Positions 1-7,324 of a stretch of 15,529 bases of DNA are shown here, in pieces (the first letter of the stretch is position 1; every line of letters starts with the position of its first letter). Made by a program: the position numbers and the translations under genes. The stretch lies in contig JAPHSB010000231.1 in assembly GCA_026193295.1 (NCBI GenBank), positions 1 to 15,529 on the forward strand, written 5' to 3'. This DNA comes from Lysobacterales bacterium. Its GTDB lineage: Bacteria; Pseudomonadota; Gammaproteobacteria; Xanthomonadales; SZUA-36. The notes under the pieces were generated by a model. The model was not told where the DNA came from. It did no database searches and saw only the letters and a program-made list of their open reading frames with translations.

Positions 1-810
1 GTCATCGCCGACCGTATCGAGGGCGATTTTCACCGCATCCAGTTCACCCCGGACCTGTTGCCAGCCGACCTGACCGGCACCGAGATCTACCGGCCGCAGG
101 AGGGCAGTTTCGAGTTCCAGCAGGGCCCGATCTTCCACAATCTGATCCTTGCGGACGAGGTGAACCGGGCGCCGGCAAAAGTCCAGTCAGCCTTGCTCGA
201 GGCGATGGGAGAGCACCAGGTGACCGTTGGCCGCATCACCTACCGCCTGCCCAAGCTGTTCCTGGTTATGGCTACGCAGAACCCGATCGAGCAGGAAGGC
301 ACCTATCCCTTGCCCGAAGCCCAGCTGGACCGCTTTTTGATGCACGTGTCCATCGGCTATCCTGACGCCACGGCGGAGCAACTGATACTGGATTTGGCCC
401 GCCAGCAGGCGCGCGACGAGCTGGGCGAACGGCAGGCTGCACCGGTGCTGGTGACCCAGGACCAGGTGTTCCTGGCGCAGCGGGCGGTACTCGACCTGTA
501 CATGGCGCCGGCGCTCGAAGAGTACATCGTGCAGATGGTGCTGGCCACGCGCGACCCCGGCAGTTGGGACAGTGAACTGAGTAGGCTCGTGAGTTATGGC
601 GCCAGCCCCCGGGCGACCATCGCGCTCGACCGCTGCGCCCGCGCGCGGGCCTGGCTGGACCAGCGGGATTACGCATCTCCCGATGACATCCATGCGGTCA
701 TCCACGACGTCATGCGTCACCGCGTCCTGCTGTCCTACGAGGCCGAGGCGGACGGGGTCACGGTGGATCAACTGGTCGACCGGCTGTTGGAACGGGTCCC
801 CGTGCCATGA
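1..810 (+). CDS. MoxR-family AAA+ ATPase (5' partial)
   Basis: The reading frame is open from the first base of the window, so the true start and the Walker A loop lie upstream; 269 residues are visible. Numbered from base 1, the Walker B motif LILADE ends at D52-E53 and is followed by the MoxR-typical VNRAPAKVQSALLEAM. Sensor 1 is in ATQNP (N94). The family stretch EGTYPLPEAQLDRF follows, with a putative arginine finger at R111. A sensor-2-like arginine sits in GASPR (R204), inside the C-terminal lid. MoxR ATPases are known as chaperone-like AAA+ proteins that act on VWA-domain partners, and two VWA proteins are encoded just downstream. The stop codon overlaps the next start (ATGA at 807-810), which suggests translational coupling. 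The family call is secure; the substrate is unknown. Confidence 0.95.
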   Translation, partial: VIADRIEGDFHRIQFTPDLLPADLTGTEIYRPQEGSFEFQQGPIFHNLILADEVNRAPAKVQSALLEAMGEHQVTVGRITYRLPKLFLVMATQNPIEQEGTYPLPEAQLDRFLMHVSIGYPDATAEQLILDLARQQARDELGERQAAPVLVTQDQVFLAQRAVLDLYMAPALEEYIVQMVLATRDPGSWDSELSRLVSYGASPRATIALDRCARARAWLDQRDYASPDDIHAVIHDVMRHRVLLSYEAEADGVTVDQLVDRLLERVPVP

Positions 811-1739
811 TCGGTGGCCATTCCGGCGACGGCATCCACCTGACGGCGGCGGAACTGATCGCTCTGCGCGCACGTTGCCATGCTCTGCGCCTGCCGATGC
901 GGCAGGCAGCGGCCTCGGCGCTTGCCGGAGCATACCGCTCACGCTTCCGTGGCCGTGGCGTTGATTTTCTGGAATCCCGTAACTACCAACCCGGGGACGA
1001 TATCCGCAACATGGATTGGCGGGTGACTGCGCGGACCGGCCGGCCGCACACCAAGGTGTTCCAGGAGGAACGCGAGCGGCCGGTGCTGGTGGTGCTGGAC
1101 GCCGGGCCCAGCCTGTATTTTGGCACCCGCCGCTGTCTCAAGTCGGTGGCGGCGGGCCAGTTGGCGGCAGCCATTGCCTGGTCGGCGGTGCGTCGCGGCG
1201 ACCGCATCGGGGGATTCCTGTTCGCCCCCGGGCGGCATCGTGAACTGCGGCCCGCAGGCGGCCGGCGCGGCGCCATGCGGATGATCCAGGGCCTGGTGGA
1301 CTGGCTCGAGCCCGGCGCCGCGGCGCGCGGCGAGGTGCAGCCGCTGTCCGCCGCGCTGGAGCGCGTGCGTCACGCGGTACGCCCCGGCAGCCTGGTCATC
1401 GTGCTGAGCGACTTCTTCACGCTGGACGCGGACTGCAATCGGCATCTCTCGAGGTTGCGCCAGCACAACGACATCATCGGCTGCCAGGTCCTCGACGCGG
1501 CCGAATACCAGTTACCGCCGGGACGTTACCCGATCTCGGATGGCACGCACGCCGCGATACTGGACACGGGCCAGCGCGATTCCGGCCGCCGTTACCAGGC
1601 CATGGGACACGAGCACCTGAACGAGCCGCGCCGACTGTTTCAAAAGCACCAGTGCGGATGGATGACCCTGCGCACGGATGATGACCCGGTGGATGTACTC
1701 GGTCGCGAATTGCGGGTGCTCGTGGGCCGGCCGTTGTAA
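807..1739 (+). CDS. DUF58 domain protein (VWA-like)
   Basis: This 310-residue protein starts at the ATG that overlaps the MoxR stop. The DUF58 signature is clear: SRNYQPGDDIRNMDWRVTAR at about residues 57-76, then a KVFQEERERP segment leading into a VWA-like strand VLVVLDAGPS (93-102). The usual MIDAS motif DxSxS is degenerate here (D98-A-G-P-S102, with Gly at the middle Ser), so metal binding is doubtful. No signal peptide or membrane segment is visible, so it is probably cytoplasmic. DUF58 proteins are almost always encoded next to MoxR ATPases and are thought to be their partners or adaptors; the exact role is not established. It ends 6 bases before the next gene. Confidence 0.93.
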   Translation: MIGGHSGDGIHLTAAELIALRARCHALRLPMRQAAASALAGAYRSRFRGRGVDFLESRNYQPGDDIRNMDWRVTARTGRPHTKVFQEERERPVLVVLDAGPSLYFGTRRCLKSVAAGQLAAAIAWSAVRRGDRIGGFLFAPGRHRELRPAGGRRGAMRMIQGLVDWLEPGAAARGEVQPLSAALERVRHAVRPGSLVIVLSDFFTLDADCNRHLSRLRQHNDIIGCQVLDAAEYQLPPGRYPISDGTHAAILDTGQRDSGRRYQAMGHEHLNEPRRLFQKHQCGWMTLRTDDDPVDVLGRELRVLVGRPL

Positions 1740-1745
1740 AGGCGG

Positions 1746-2237
1746 ATGGCGATGCAGGCCGCGACCCCCGACAATGCGCAACTGCTGGCCCAACTGCGGG
1801 ACATTCACGCCGCGGGCGATCCGGGCTGGTGGCCGCCCGCGCCCGGATGGTGGGGTTTGGCCGCGTTCGCGCTGCTCGGCCTGTTTTTCATTCTGCGCGC
1901 ACTGGCCCGGAAGTGGGTGAGACTGCGCCGGCGCCGTGCCTGGCTGCGCGCCCTGGAAGCGCTCGACCAGCAATGGGATCCGCGGGCCCAGCCGCATGAC
2001 TACCTGGCCGGCCTGAATCGCCTGTTCCGGGCCGTGGCTCTGAAGGCCTTCCCCGAGGCCCGTTGCGGTCGCCTGCAGGGCGAGGAGTGGGTGGCCTTCA
2101 TCAGCGCATTGTTACCGGAGGGAAAGGCGGCGGAGTGCCTCAGCGCACTGGCGCGCGGCCCCTACGAGCCGTTACCACAATTCGACGCGCCTGCCCTGCG
2201 GGAACAGGCGCGACGGTGGGTGACCCTTTATGGTTGA
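1746..2237 (+). CDS. DUF4381 domain membrane protein
   Basis: A 163-residue protein. The N-terminal part contains LLAQLRDIHAAGDPGWWPPAPGWW (split as LLAQLRDIH at 13-21 and GWWPPAPGWW at 27-36), the hallmark of the DUF4381 family found in gammaproteobacterial Bat operons. A single membrane helix follows at about residues 37-54, then a basic stretch (RKWVRLRRRR), so the C-terminal domain is probably cytoplasmic. The start is uncertain between ATG 1746 and ATG 1752. The AAAGG at 1738-1742 is better spaced for the second, which would remove two residues. The 3' end overlaps batA by 8 bases. The function is unknown beyond its place in the operon. Confidence 0.85.
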   Translation: MAMQAATPDNAQLLAQLRDIHAAGDPGWWPPAPGWWGLAAFALLGLFFILRALARKWVRLRRRRAWLRALEALDQQWDPRAQPHDYLAGLNRLFRAVALKAFPEARCGRLQGEEWVAFISALLPEGKAAECLSALARGPYEPLPQFDAPALREQARRWVTLYG

Positions 2238-3252
2238 GGCCATGCCCAGCGCAGGCTTCAACCTGGCGTGGGCCTGGCTGCTGCTGTTGCTGCCCCTGCC
2301 CTGGCTGATGCGGCGCTGGCTTTCCGCCGCATCGCGGACCGGGGTGCAGGCACTGAAAGTACCGTGGTTTGCGCAGGTCGCCGATAGCGGCAGGGGCTGG
2401 ATGCGCCAGCCCCTGCTGGCGGCTGTCGCGGGCCTGGTGTGGCTGTTGTTGCTGCTGGCCGCTGCGCGCCCGCAGTGGGTCGGTGAAATCGAGACCCTGC
2501 CCGTCACCGGACGCGACCTCCTGCTTGCCGTGGACATATCGGGCAGCATGGATACGCAGGACATGGTGCTGGGCGGCAAGACCGTCAATCGCCTGGCCGT
2601 GGTCAAGAAAGTTGCGGGGGAGTTCATCCAGCGCCGCAAGGGTGACCGGGTCGGCCTGGTCCTGTTCGGCAGCCGGGCCTACCTGCAGACGCCGCTGACG
2701 TTTGACACCGAGACCACGGCCATCCTGCTCGACGAGTCCGAGATCGGCCTGGCCGGGCGCGAGACGGCCATCGGGGATGCTATCGGATTGGCGGTCAAGC
2801 GGCTGCGCGAAGACGCCGCCAGTGATCGCGTGCTGGTGCTGCTGACCGACGGCGCCAACACCTCCGGCGAAGTGCAACCTCTGCAGGCAACCGAATTCGC
2901 GGCGCGCGAGGGACTCAGGATCTACACGGTGGGCGTGGGCGCGGACGAGATGCTGGTGCAGGACTTTTTCGGCAGCCGTCTGGTCAACCCTTCGGCCGAT
3001 CTGGACGAGGACACGCTCAAGGCCATCGCTGAGCGCACCGGCGGTGCGTACTTCCGGGCCCGCGACGCCGAGGCCCTGGCGCGGATCTATGAGCAATTGG
3101 ATGAATTGGAGCCGGTGGAAAGCGACCAGGAGGCAATCCGGCCAGTGGATGAGTTGTTCTACTGGCCGTTGGCGCTGGCCTTTGGCCTCGCGCTGGCCGC
3201 CACGCTGGCCGCGATGTGGCCGGCGCCGCGCCGTCGGATGGTGGCGACATGA
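2230..3252 (+). CDS. batA: BatA-like VWA domain membrane protein
   Basis: A 340-residue protein with two N-terminal hydrophobic segments (about 12-27 and 60-78), a VWA domain (about 96-280) and a C-terminal membrane helix (about 303-325) before a basic tail. The metal-ion-dependent adhesion site is intact: D102-I-S104-G-S106, T157 in TPLT, and D207 in LLTDG. This is the standard BatA layout. In several bacteria Bat proteins are linked to oxygen or stress tolerance and virulence, but the molecular mechanism is not settled. ATG 2230 is preferred over ATG 2242 because GGGTGA lies about 8 bases upstream, whereas the second ATG has a GAGG only 2 bases away. Its stop overlaps the batB start (ATGA at 3249-3252). 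Confidence 0.92.
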   Translation: MVEAMPSAGFNLAWAWLLLLLPLPWLMRRWLSAASRTGVQALKVPWFAQVADSGRGWMRQPLLAAVAGLVWLLLLLAAARPQWVGEIETLPVTGRDLLLAVDISGSMDTQDMVLGGKTVNRLAVVKKVAGEFIQRRKGDRVGLVLFGSRAYLQTPLTFDTETTAILLDESEIGLAGRETAIGDAIGLAVKRLREDAASDRVLVLLTDGANTSGEVQPLQATEFAAREGLRIYTVGVGADEMLVQDFFGSRLVNPSADLDEDTLKAIAERTGGAYFRARDAEALARIYEQLDELEPVESDQEAIRPVDELFYWPLALAFGLALAATLAAMWPAPRRRMVAT

Positions 3253-4973
3253 ACGGGCTGGAGGGCATACATTTCATCCGCCCGTGGTGGCTGGCCCTGC
3301 TGCCGCTGGTGGTCTTGCTGCCCTGGATCTGGCGGCGCACGCGGCGGCCGGCGGGTGACTGGAGCCGCGTGTGCGACGCCCATCTGCTGCGCTGGCTCAG
3401 CGTGGAGCAGGGCAAGGCCGGTGGGCGCCGGCCCGGTCCGTGGCTGGCGGCGCTGGCGCTGCTGATCGTGATCCTGGCCCTGGCCGGGCCGAGCTGGGAA
3501 AAATTGCCGGATGCGTCATGGTCGGCGCGCGATGCGCGGGTGATCGTGCTGGATCTGTCCAATTCGATGCTGGCCGAGGATCTGCGGCCCAACCGCCTGA
3601 CGCGTGCCCGCTACCGTTTGTCCGATCTGCTGGCATCGACCCAGGAGGGCCAGGTCGGCATGGTGTCCTATGCCGGCGACGCCTACGTGGTGTCGCCTTT
3701 GACCAATGACATGAACACGATAGCCAACCTGCTGCCGGCCCTGCAGCCTGACATCATCCCGGTCGGAGGAAGCCGCGCGGACCGTGCACTCGAGCTGGCG
3801 GCCGCACTGCTGCAACGCTCCGGTCTCAGCCGCGGCGAAATCCTGCTGGTCACGGATTCTGCAACTTCCAGGGACGCCGCGCGGGCCCGCGAGCTGCGCG
3901 ATAGCGGCGTTCTGACTTCGGTGCTGGCCATGGGAACGCCGGAGGGCGCTCCGATACCGAGCGGCGGCGGCTTTGTCAGCGATCGCTCCGGCAACGTCGT
4001 CATCGCGCGGATGGACCGGGCCGCGCTGCGTGCCGTGGCGGATGCCGGCGGTGGCCGCTACACGGAACTGGTATCCGAGGCCGGGACAGCCGCGCCTTGG
4101 GCCCAGCAGGACGGCAGCGAGTTCGCGCTGCGCGACGGCGCGCTGGGCGAACGTTGGAAGGATGCCGGGCCATGGCTGGTGCTGCTGCTCTTGCCGCTGG
4201 CCGCGGCCGGCTTCCGTCGCGGCCTGTTCTTCGTGCTGCCGTTGCTGTTGTTCAACGGTGTGATGCTGCCGCGGGATGCGCAGGCCGGCTGGTGGGACGA
4301 CCTGTGGCAGCGCAAGGATCAGCAAGCCTTCCAGGCCCTGGCCCGTGAAGACCCGGCGCAGGCCGCCGCGTTGGCTGTAGATCCGGAATTGTCGGGCGAG
4401 GCCTGGTACCGCGCTGGGGAATTTTCCAACGCACAGCAGGCCTGGACCGGCAGCGCCACGGCCGACGCACACTACAATCGGGGCAACGCCCTGGCCCAGC
4501 TGGGTGAATACGAGTCCGCGATCGCTGCCTACGACGATGCGCTGGAACTGCAGCCCGGCATGCCGGATGCGCTGCACAACCGGGCGCTCGTGGAGCAGTT
4601 ACAGCAGGAGCAGGAACGCCAGCAGCAACAGCAGCAGGAGCAGGGCGAACAGGGTGACTCCCAGGAGGGTGAATCGTCCGAGCAGCAGGACGGGGAAGCT
4701 TCCGAGGACACAGAGGGCCAGCAAGGCGAAGAGGGCGAGGATGCCGGGCGGCAGGAAGGCCAGCAGGAGGGGGAGCAGCAGGCGGGCGAAGGCGAACAGC
4801 AAGAGGGTGAGCCGCAGCCGGATTACGCCGAAGCATGGTCCGAGGAGGATGCCCAGGCCATGGAACAGTGGTTGCGCCGGATCCCCGATGACCCCGGCGG
4901 CCTGTTACGCCGCAAGTTCAGGAACCAGCATCAGCGCCGGGGCGCACCCGAAGACGAAACGCAAGCGTGGTGA
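3249..4973 (+). CDS. batB: BatB-type VWA protein fused to TPR (BatC-like) domain
   Basis: The frame is open from a GTG at 3216, but ATG 3249 fits best: it overlaps the batA stop as ATGA and directly precedes the FIRPWWLALLPL membrane segment. The protein has 574 residues. Two N-terminal hydrophobic segments precede a VWA domain with an intact MIDAS (D102-L-S104-N-S106, VSPLT, LLVTDS). Two hydrophobic segments follow at about 307-340; the second ends in A344-Q-A346 and resembles a signal peptide. A TPR region follows (HYNRGNALAQLGEYESAIAA from 408), then a Q/E/G-rich tract (448-524) and a conserved-looking tail, QWLRRIPDDPGGLLRRKF. The second half matches what is a separate BatC protein in other lineages, so this is a BatB-BatC fusion. 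The VWA and TPR parts probably assemble with BatA and BatD at the inner membrane. It lies 4 bases before batD. Confidence 0.92.
   Translation: MNGLEGIHFIRPWWLALLPLVVLLPWIWRRTRRPAGDWSRVCDAHLLRWLSVEQGKAGGRRPGPWLAALALLIVILALAGPSWEKLPDASWSARDARVIVLDLSNSMLAEDLRPNRLTRARYRLSDLLASTQEGQVGMVSYAGDAYVVSPLTNDMNTIANLLPALQPDIIPVGGSRADRALELAAALLQRSGLSRGEILLVTDSATSRDAARARELRDSGVLTSVLAMGTPEGAPIPSGGGFVSDRSGNVVIARMDRAALRAVADAGGGRYTELVSEAGTAAPWAQQDGSEFALRDGALGERWKDAGPWLVLLLLPLAAAGFRRGLFFVLPLLLFNGVMLPRDAQAGWWDDLWQRKDQQAFQALAREDPAQAAALAVDPELSGEAWYRAGEFSNAQQAWTGSATADAHYNRGNALAQLGEYESAIAAYDDALELQPGMPDALHNRALVEQLQQEQERQQQQQQEQGEQGDSQEGESSEQQDGEASEDTEGQQGEEGEDAGRQEGQQEGEQQAGEGEQQEGEPQPDYAEAWSEEDAQAMEQWLRRIPDDPGGLLRRKFRNQHQRRGAPEDETQAW
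4590..4820 (+). repeat. Gln/Glu/Gly-rich low-complexity tract in batB
   Basis: CAG/GAG/GGC-rich DNA encodes 77 residues, of which 59 are Q, E or G. By my count there are 25 acidic and only 2 basic residues. It lies between the TPR segment and the conserved C-terminal tail of the BatB-TPR protein. It is likely a flexible, strongly acidic linker. Similar tracts are usual in BatC-like proteins, and the repeat units are imperfect, so slippage-driven length variation between strains is possible. Confidence 0.85.
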
Positions 4974-4977
4974 TCGC

Positions 4978-6735
4978 GTGAGAAAACATACGGACAGGAA
5001 AAAAACGGGCAATCTGCTGGCGGCGTGCCTGCTGGCGGCCGGGTTATTGCTGCTATCGCTGCCGGCGGCGGCGGGTGTCCAGCTGCAGCTGGACCGCAGC
5101 CGGATCACCGAGGGCGAAACCGTGACGCTCACATTCCTGACCGATGACCCCAGGCAGAGCCTGGAGGCGGACTTCAGCCCGCTCGAAAAGGACTTCGAAA
5201 TCCTCGACCGGCGCTCCGAGACCCAGCTTTCCATCGTCAATGGGCGGCAGGCAGCCGTTGTGCGCCTGCTCCTGACCCTCGAGCCGCGGCGGGCAGGGGA
5301 GCTGGTGATTCCAGTGATCGAATTCGGCAACTCGCGCACCCGGGAGACGGTGCTTCAAGTCGACAAGGCGCCGGAATTGGCGCCGGGTGAACTGCCGCCG
5401 GTCTTCATTGAGGTCGAGGTAGCCCCCCGCCAGGGTCCTTACTATGTGCACGCCCAGCTGGGCCTGGTCGTGCGTGTGTTCTACCAGCAGAACCTGAGCG
5501 AGGCAGCCATCAGCCAACCCGAGCCGTCACCGGCGTCCGTGCGCCTGCTGCAGGAAACGCCATACCAGGCCGAGCGTGGGGGCGAACGGTACCGTGTGCT
5601 GGAGCGCAGGTACGCCATTTTCCCGGAACGATCGGGCGAGCTGGTCCTGCCGGCAATGCAGCTCAGCGGAAGGTTGGTGGAGCGCCGCGACAGCAGCATC
5701 TGGCAGCCTACGGTGCAGGGTCGCCGGATCACGGTGAAGAGTGAACCACAGCAGCTGCAGATCGAGCCCCGGCCGGCGTCATACACGGGCTCTGACTGGC
5801 AACCTGCCCGCAGCCTCGACCTGAGCCAGCGGATATCCGGCACAGACGCTCTGCGTGTGGGTGAGCCGGTGACCCGGACCGTCATCATCGATGCGGTCGG
5901 CCTCGAAGAAAACATGATTGCGGAGCCGGCCTGGCCCGAATTGTCCGGTGCCCGGATCTATCCCGACCAGCCACAGGGCATCAGCCGGGATAATGGCGAG
6001 TGGGTATTGGGCCACAAAGAGTTTCGCTATGCGGTCGTGCCGGAACAGGAAGGTGAGTTGGTGTTGCCGGAACTGACCGTTCACTGGTGGGACACGGAAA
6101 ACGACCGTCAGCAGACCGCTGTGCTGCCGGCGCAGGTCTTGAATGTTCGGCCTTCCGCACTGGTTCCGCCCGTGCCGGAAGCGCTGTCCGGTGCAACCTC
6201 CGAAACCGCTGTCCCGGGCGGACAGCCTGCGCCATCCACAGGCCCAGGTACTTCGACTTACTGGCGCTGGCTGACCCTGCTGTTCGCAGGGCTCTGGCTG
6301 CTGACCCTTTTGTTCTTCTGGCGATTTCGGGGGCGCCGCGGAGGGTCCCCCACGCCGGTGCGCGCCATGGTGGCGGGCGAAACAGAACTTCTGGATGGCT
6401 TGCGGCGCGCCTGTGAACGGGGTGATGTAACGGCGGCTCGGCTCGGCCTGCTCGCCTGGCTGCGGGAGTTCGGTCCGGAGCCGGCCCACGGCAGTCTCCT
6501 CGAGTTTGCAATCCGGAGCGGCGACCCAGCGCTCCGCGATGGCATCTACGAGCTGGATTCCAGGGGTTTCAGGCAGAAGGCGGTCGAGGATCCGGCGCGG
6601 GGTGCGACCGGGGCCTGGGCGGGCAGGGCGTTCTGGGGCCAGTTTGAAAACTGGCGCAAGTCCTGGCGAGCGCAGGAGCGTGAGCGGAAGCCTTCTCTGA
6701 CCGACCTTTATGCGCGGGCCAACCGCACTCCCTGA
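4978..6735 (+). CDS. batD: BatD-like exported/membrane protein
   Basis: A 585-residue protein read from GTG 4978, four bases after the batB stop. The frame is open much further upstream inside batB, but only this start puts a signal peptide at the N-terminus: basic RKHTDRKK, a hydrophobic core (about 12-28) and PAAAG at 29-33. The mature part begins VQLQLDRSRITEGETVTLTF, the beta-sandwich opening typical of BatD ('oxygen tolerance') proteins. Further beta-rich, Ig-like repeats follow. A single membrane helix at about 431-450 (WLTLLFAGLWLLTLLFFW) is followed by a basic stop-transfer RFRGRRGG and a helical domain of about 130 residues, presumably cytoplasmic. The large N-terminal part should therefore be periplasmic. 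It is the last gene of the operon and converges on the SPOR gene with a 7-base gap. No obvious ribosome site is seen, so coupling to batB is likely. Confidence 0.9.
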   Translation: MRKHTDRKKTGNLLAACLLAAGLLLLSLPAAAGVQLQLDRSRITEGETVTLTFLTDDPRQSLEADFSPLEKDFEILDRRSETQLSIVNGRQAAVVRLLLTLEPRRAGELVIPVIEFGNSRTRETVLQVDKAPELAPGELPPVFIEVEVAPRQGPYYVHAQLGLVVRVFYQQNLSEAAISQPEPSPASVRLLQETPYQAERGGERYRVLERRYAIFPERSGELVLPAMQLSGRLVERRDSSIWQPTVQGRRITVKSEPQQLQIEPRPASYTGSDWQPARSLDLSQRISGTDALRVGEPVTRTVIIDAVGLEENMIAEPAWPELSGARIYPDQPQGISRDNGEWVLGHKEFRYAVVPEQEGELVLPELTVHWWDTENDRQQTAVLPAQVLNVRPSALVPPVPEALSGATSETAVPGGQPAPSTGPGTSTYWRWLTLLFAGLWLLTLLFFWRFRGRRGGSPTPVRAMVAGETELLDGLRRACERGDVTAARLGLLAWLREFGPEPAHGSLLEFAIRSGDPALRDGIYELDSRGFRQKAVEDPARGATGAWAGRAFWGQFENWRKSWRAQERERKPSLTDLYARANRTP

Positions 6736-6742
6736 GTCCGCG

Positions 6743-7324
6743 TTACTGGTCTTTCATCACCAGGCTGTCTATTCCGTTGTTGGCCAGGCGGCTGCGCATT
6801 TCATCAGCCTCGCGCGCGCTGCTGACCGGACCCACGCGAACACGGTGCCAAGTGGCGTCGTTGATCGTGACGGACTGCACGCGGGCAACCACGCCCATCA
6901 GGGCCAGGCGTGCCTTCAACTGGTCGGCATCACTCAAGGCACGGAACGAACCCACCTGCAGCAGGTAGCGGGCGCCGTCGGGCGCACTGGGCGTGGCGGC
7001 GGATTCTGGTCGCGCCTTGCTGGCCAGTTCCTGCTCCGGCACCACCACTTCCATTTCAGGCAGCACGGTGAAGAAGTCATACTTTTGGCGTTTGCTGTTT
7101 TTGTCCCGTGGAGCCACCTCTTCGGCGGTCGCGGGGGTAGCCGTTTCGGCGGGCGCCTTTTCAGTGGCTGCTTCCTCCCGGGGTTGCGGGATGTAACCCT
7201 TGCCAAACAGGTACCAGGCAAGGCCCAGCCCGATCAGTACGCCGGCCAACAGCCACAGCCATCCGGGCAAACCCTGCTGGCCCCGGCTGGCACCTCGTCC
7301 ACCGGATCTGCGCCGGGCCGCCAC
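6743..7324 (-). CDS. SPOR-domain membrane protein (FtsN-like)
   Basis: A 193-residue protein with a basic N-terminus (AARRRSGGRG), one membrane helix (about 20-40), an Ala/Pro/Glu-rich periplasmic linker, a KYDFFTVLPEMEVVVPEQE-type segment at 81-99, and a C-terminal SPOR domain (about 117-193) opening with YLLQVGSF. SPOR domains bind denuded glycan strands of septal peptidoglycan, so a role in division or cell-wall remodelling is expected. The GTG start follows the argS stop immediately (TAG then GTG), with GGAGGAAA upstream in the end of argS. It is therefore co-transcribed and probably translationally coupled with argS. In pseudomonads a SPOR gene also follows argS, with hslV next; here hslVU is absent and the bat operon sits there instead. 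Confidence 0.9.
   Translation of the reverse strand: MAARRRSGGRGASRGQQGLPGWLWLLAGVLIGLGLAWYLFGKGYIPQPREEAATEKAPAETATPATAEEVAPRDKNSKRQKYDFFTVLPEMEVVVPEQELASKARPESAATPSAPDGARYLLQVGSFRALSDADQLKARLALMGVVARVQSVTINDATWHRVRVGPVSSAREADEMRSRLANNGIDSLVMKDQ

Noticed and set aside
2140..3096. Minus-strand open frame of 318 codons opposite batA
   Set aside because: It is antisense to batA, Gln/Arg/His-rich, and explained by the codon bias of the real gene.
3216..3248. GTG start 33 bases upstream for batB
   Set aside because: It would overlap batA by 37 bases and add an atypical N-terminus; ATG 3249 overlaps the batA stop as ATGA and fits the family.
4504..4977. Upstream extension of the batD frame to an ATG at 4504
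   Set aside because: It lies inside batB in another frame, its translation is compositionally odd (Ser/Arg-rich), and it would bury the signal peptide that begins at GTG 4978.
6736..6742. Terminator between convergent batD and the SPOR gene
   Set aside because: Only 7 bases separate the genes, and I saw no stem followed by a T run on either strand.
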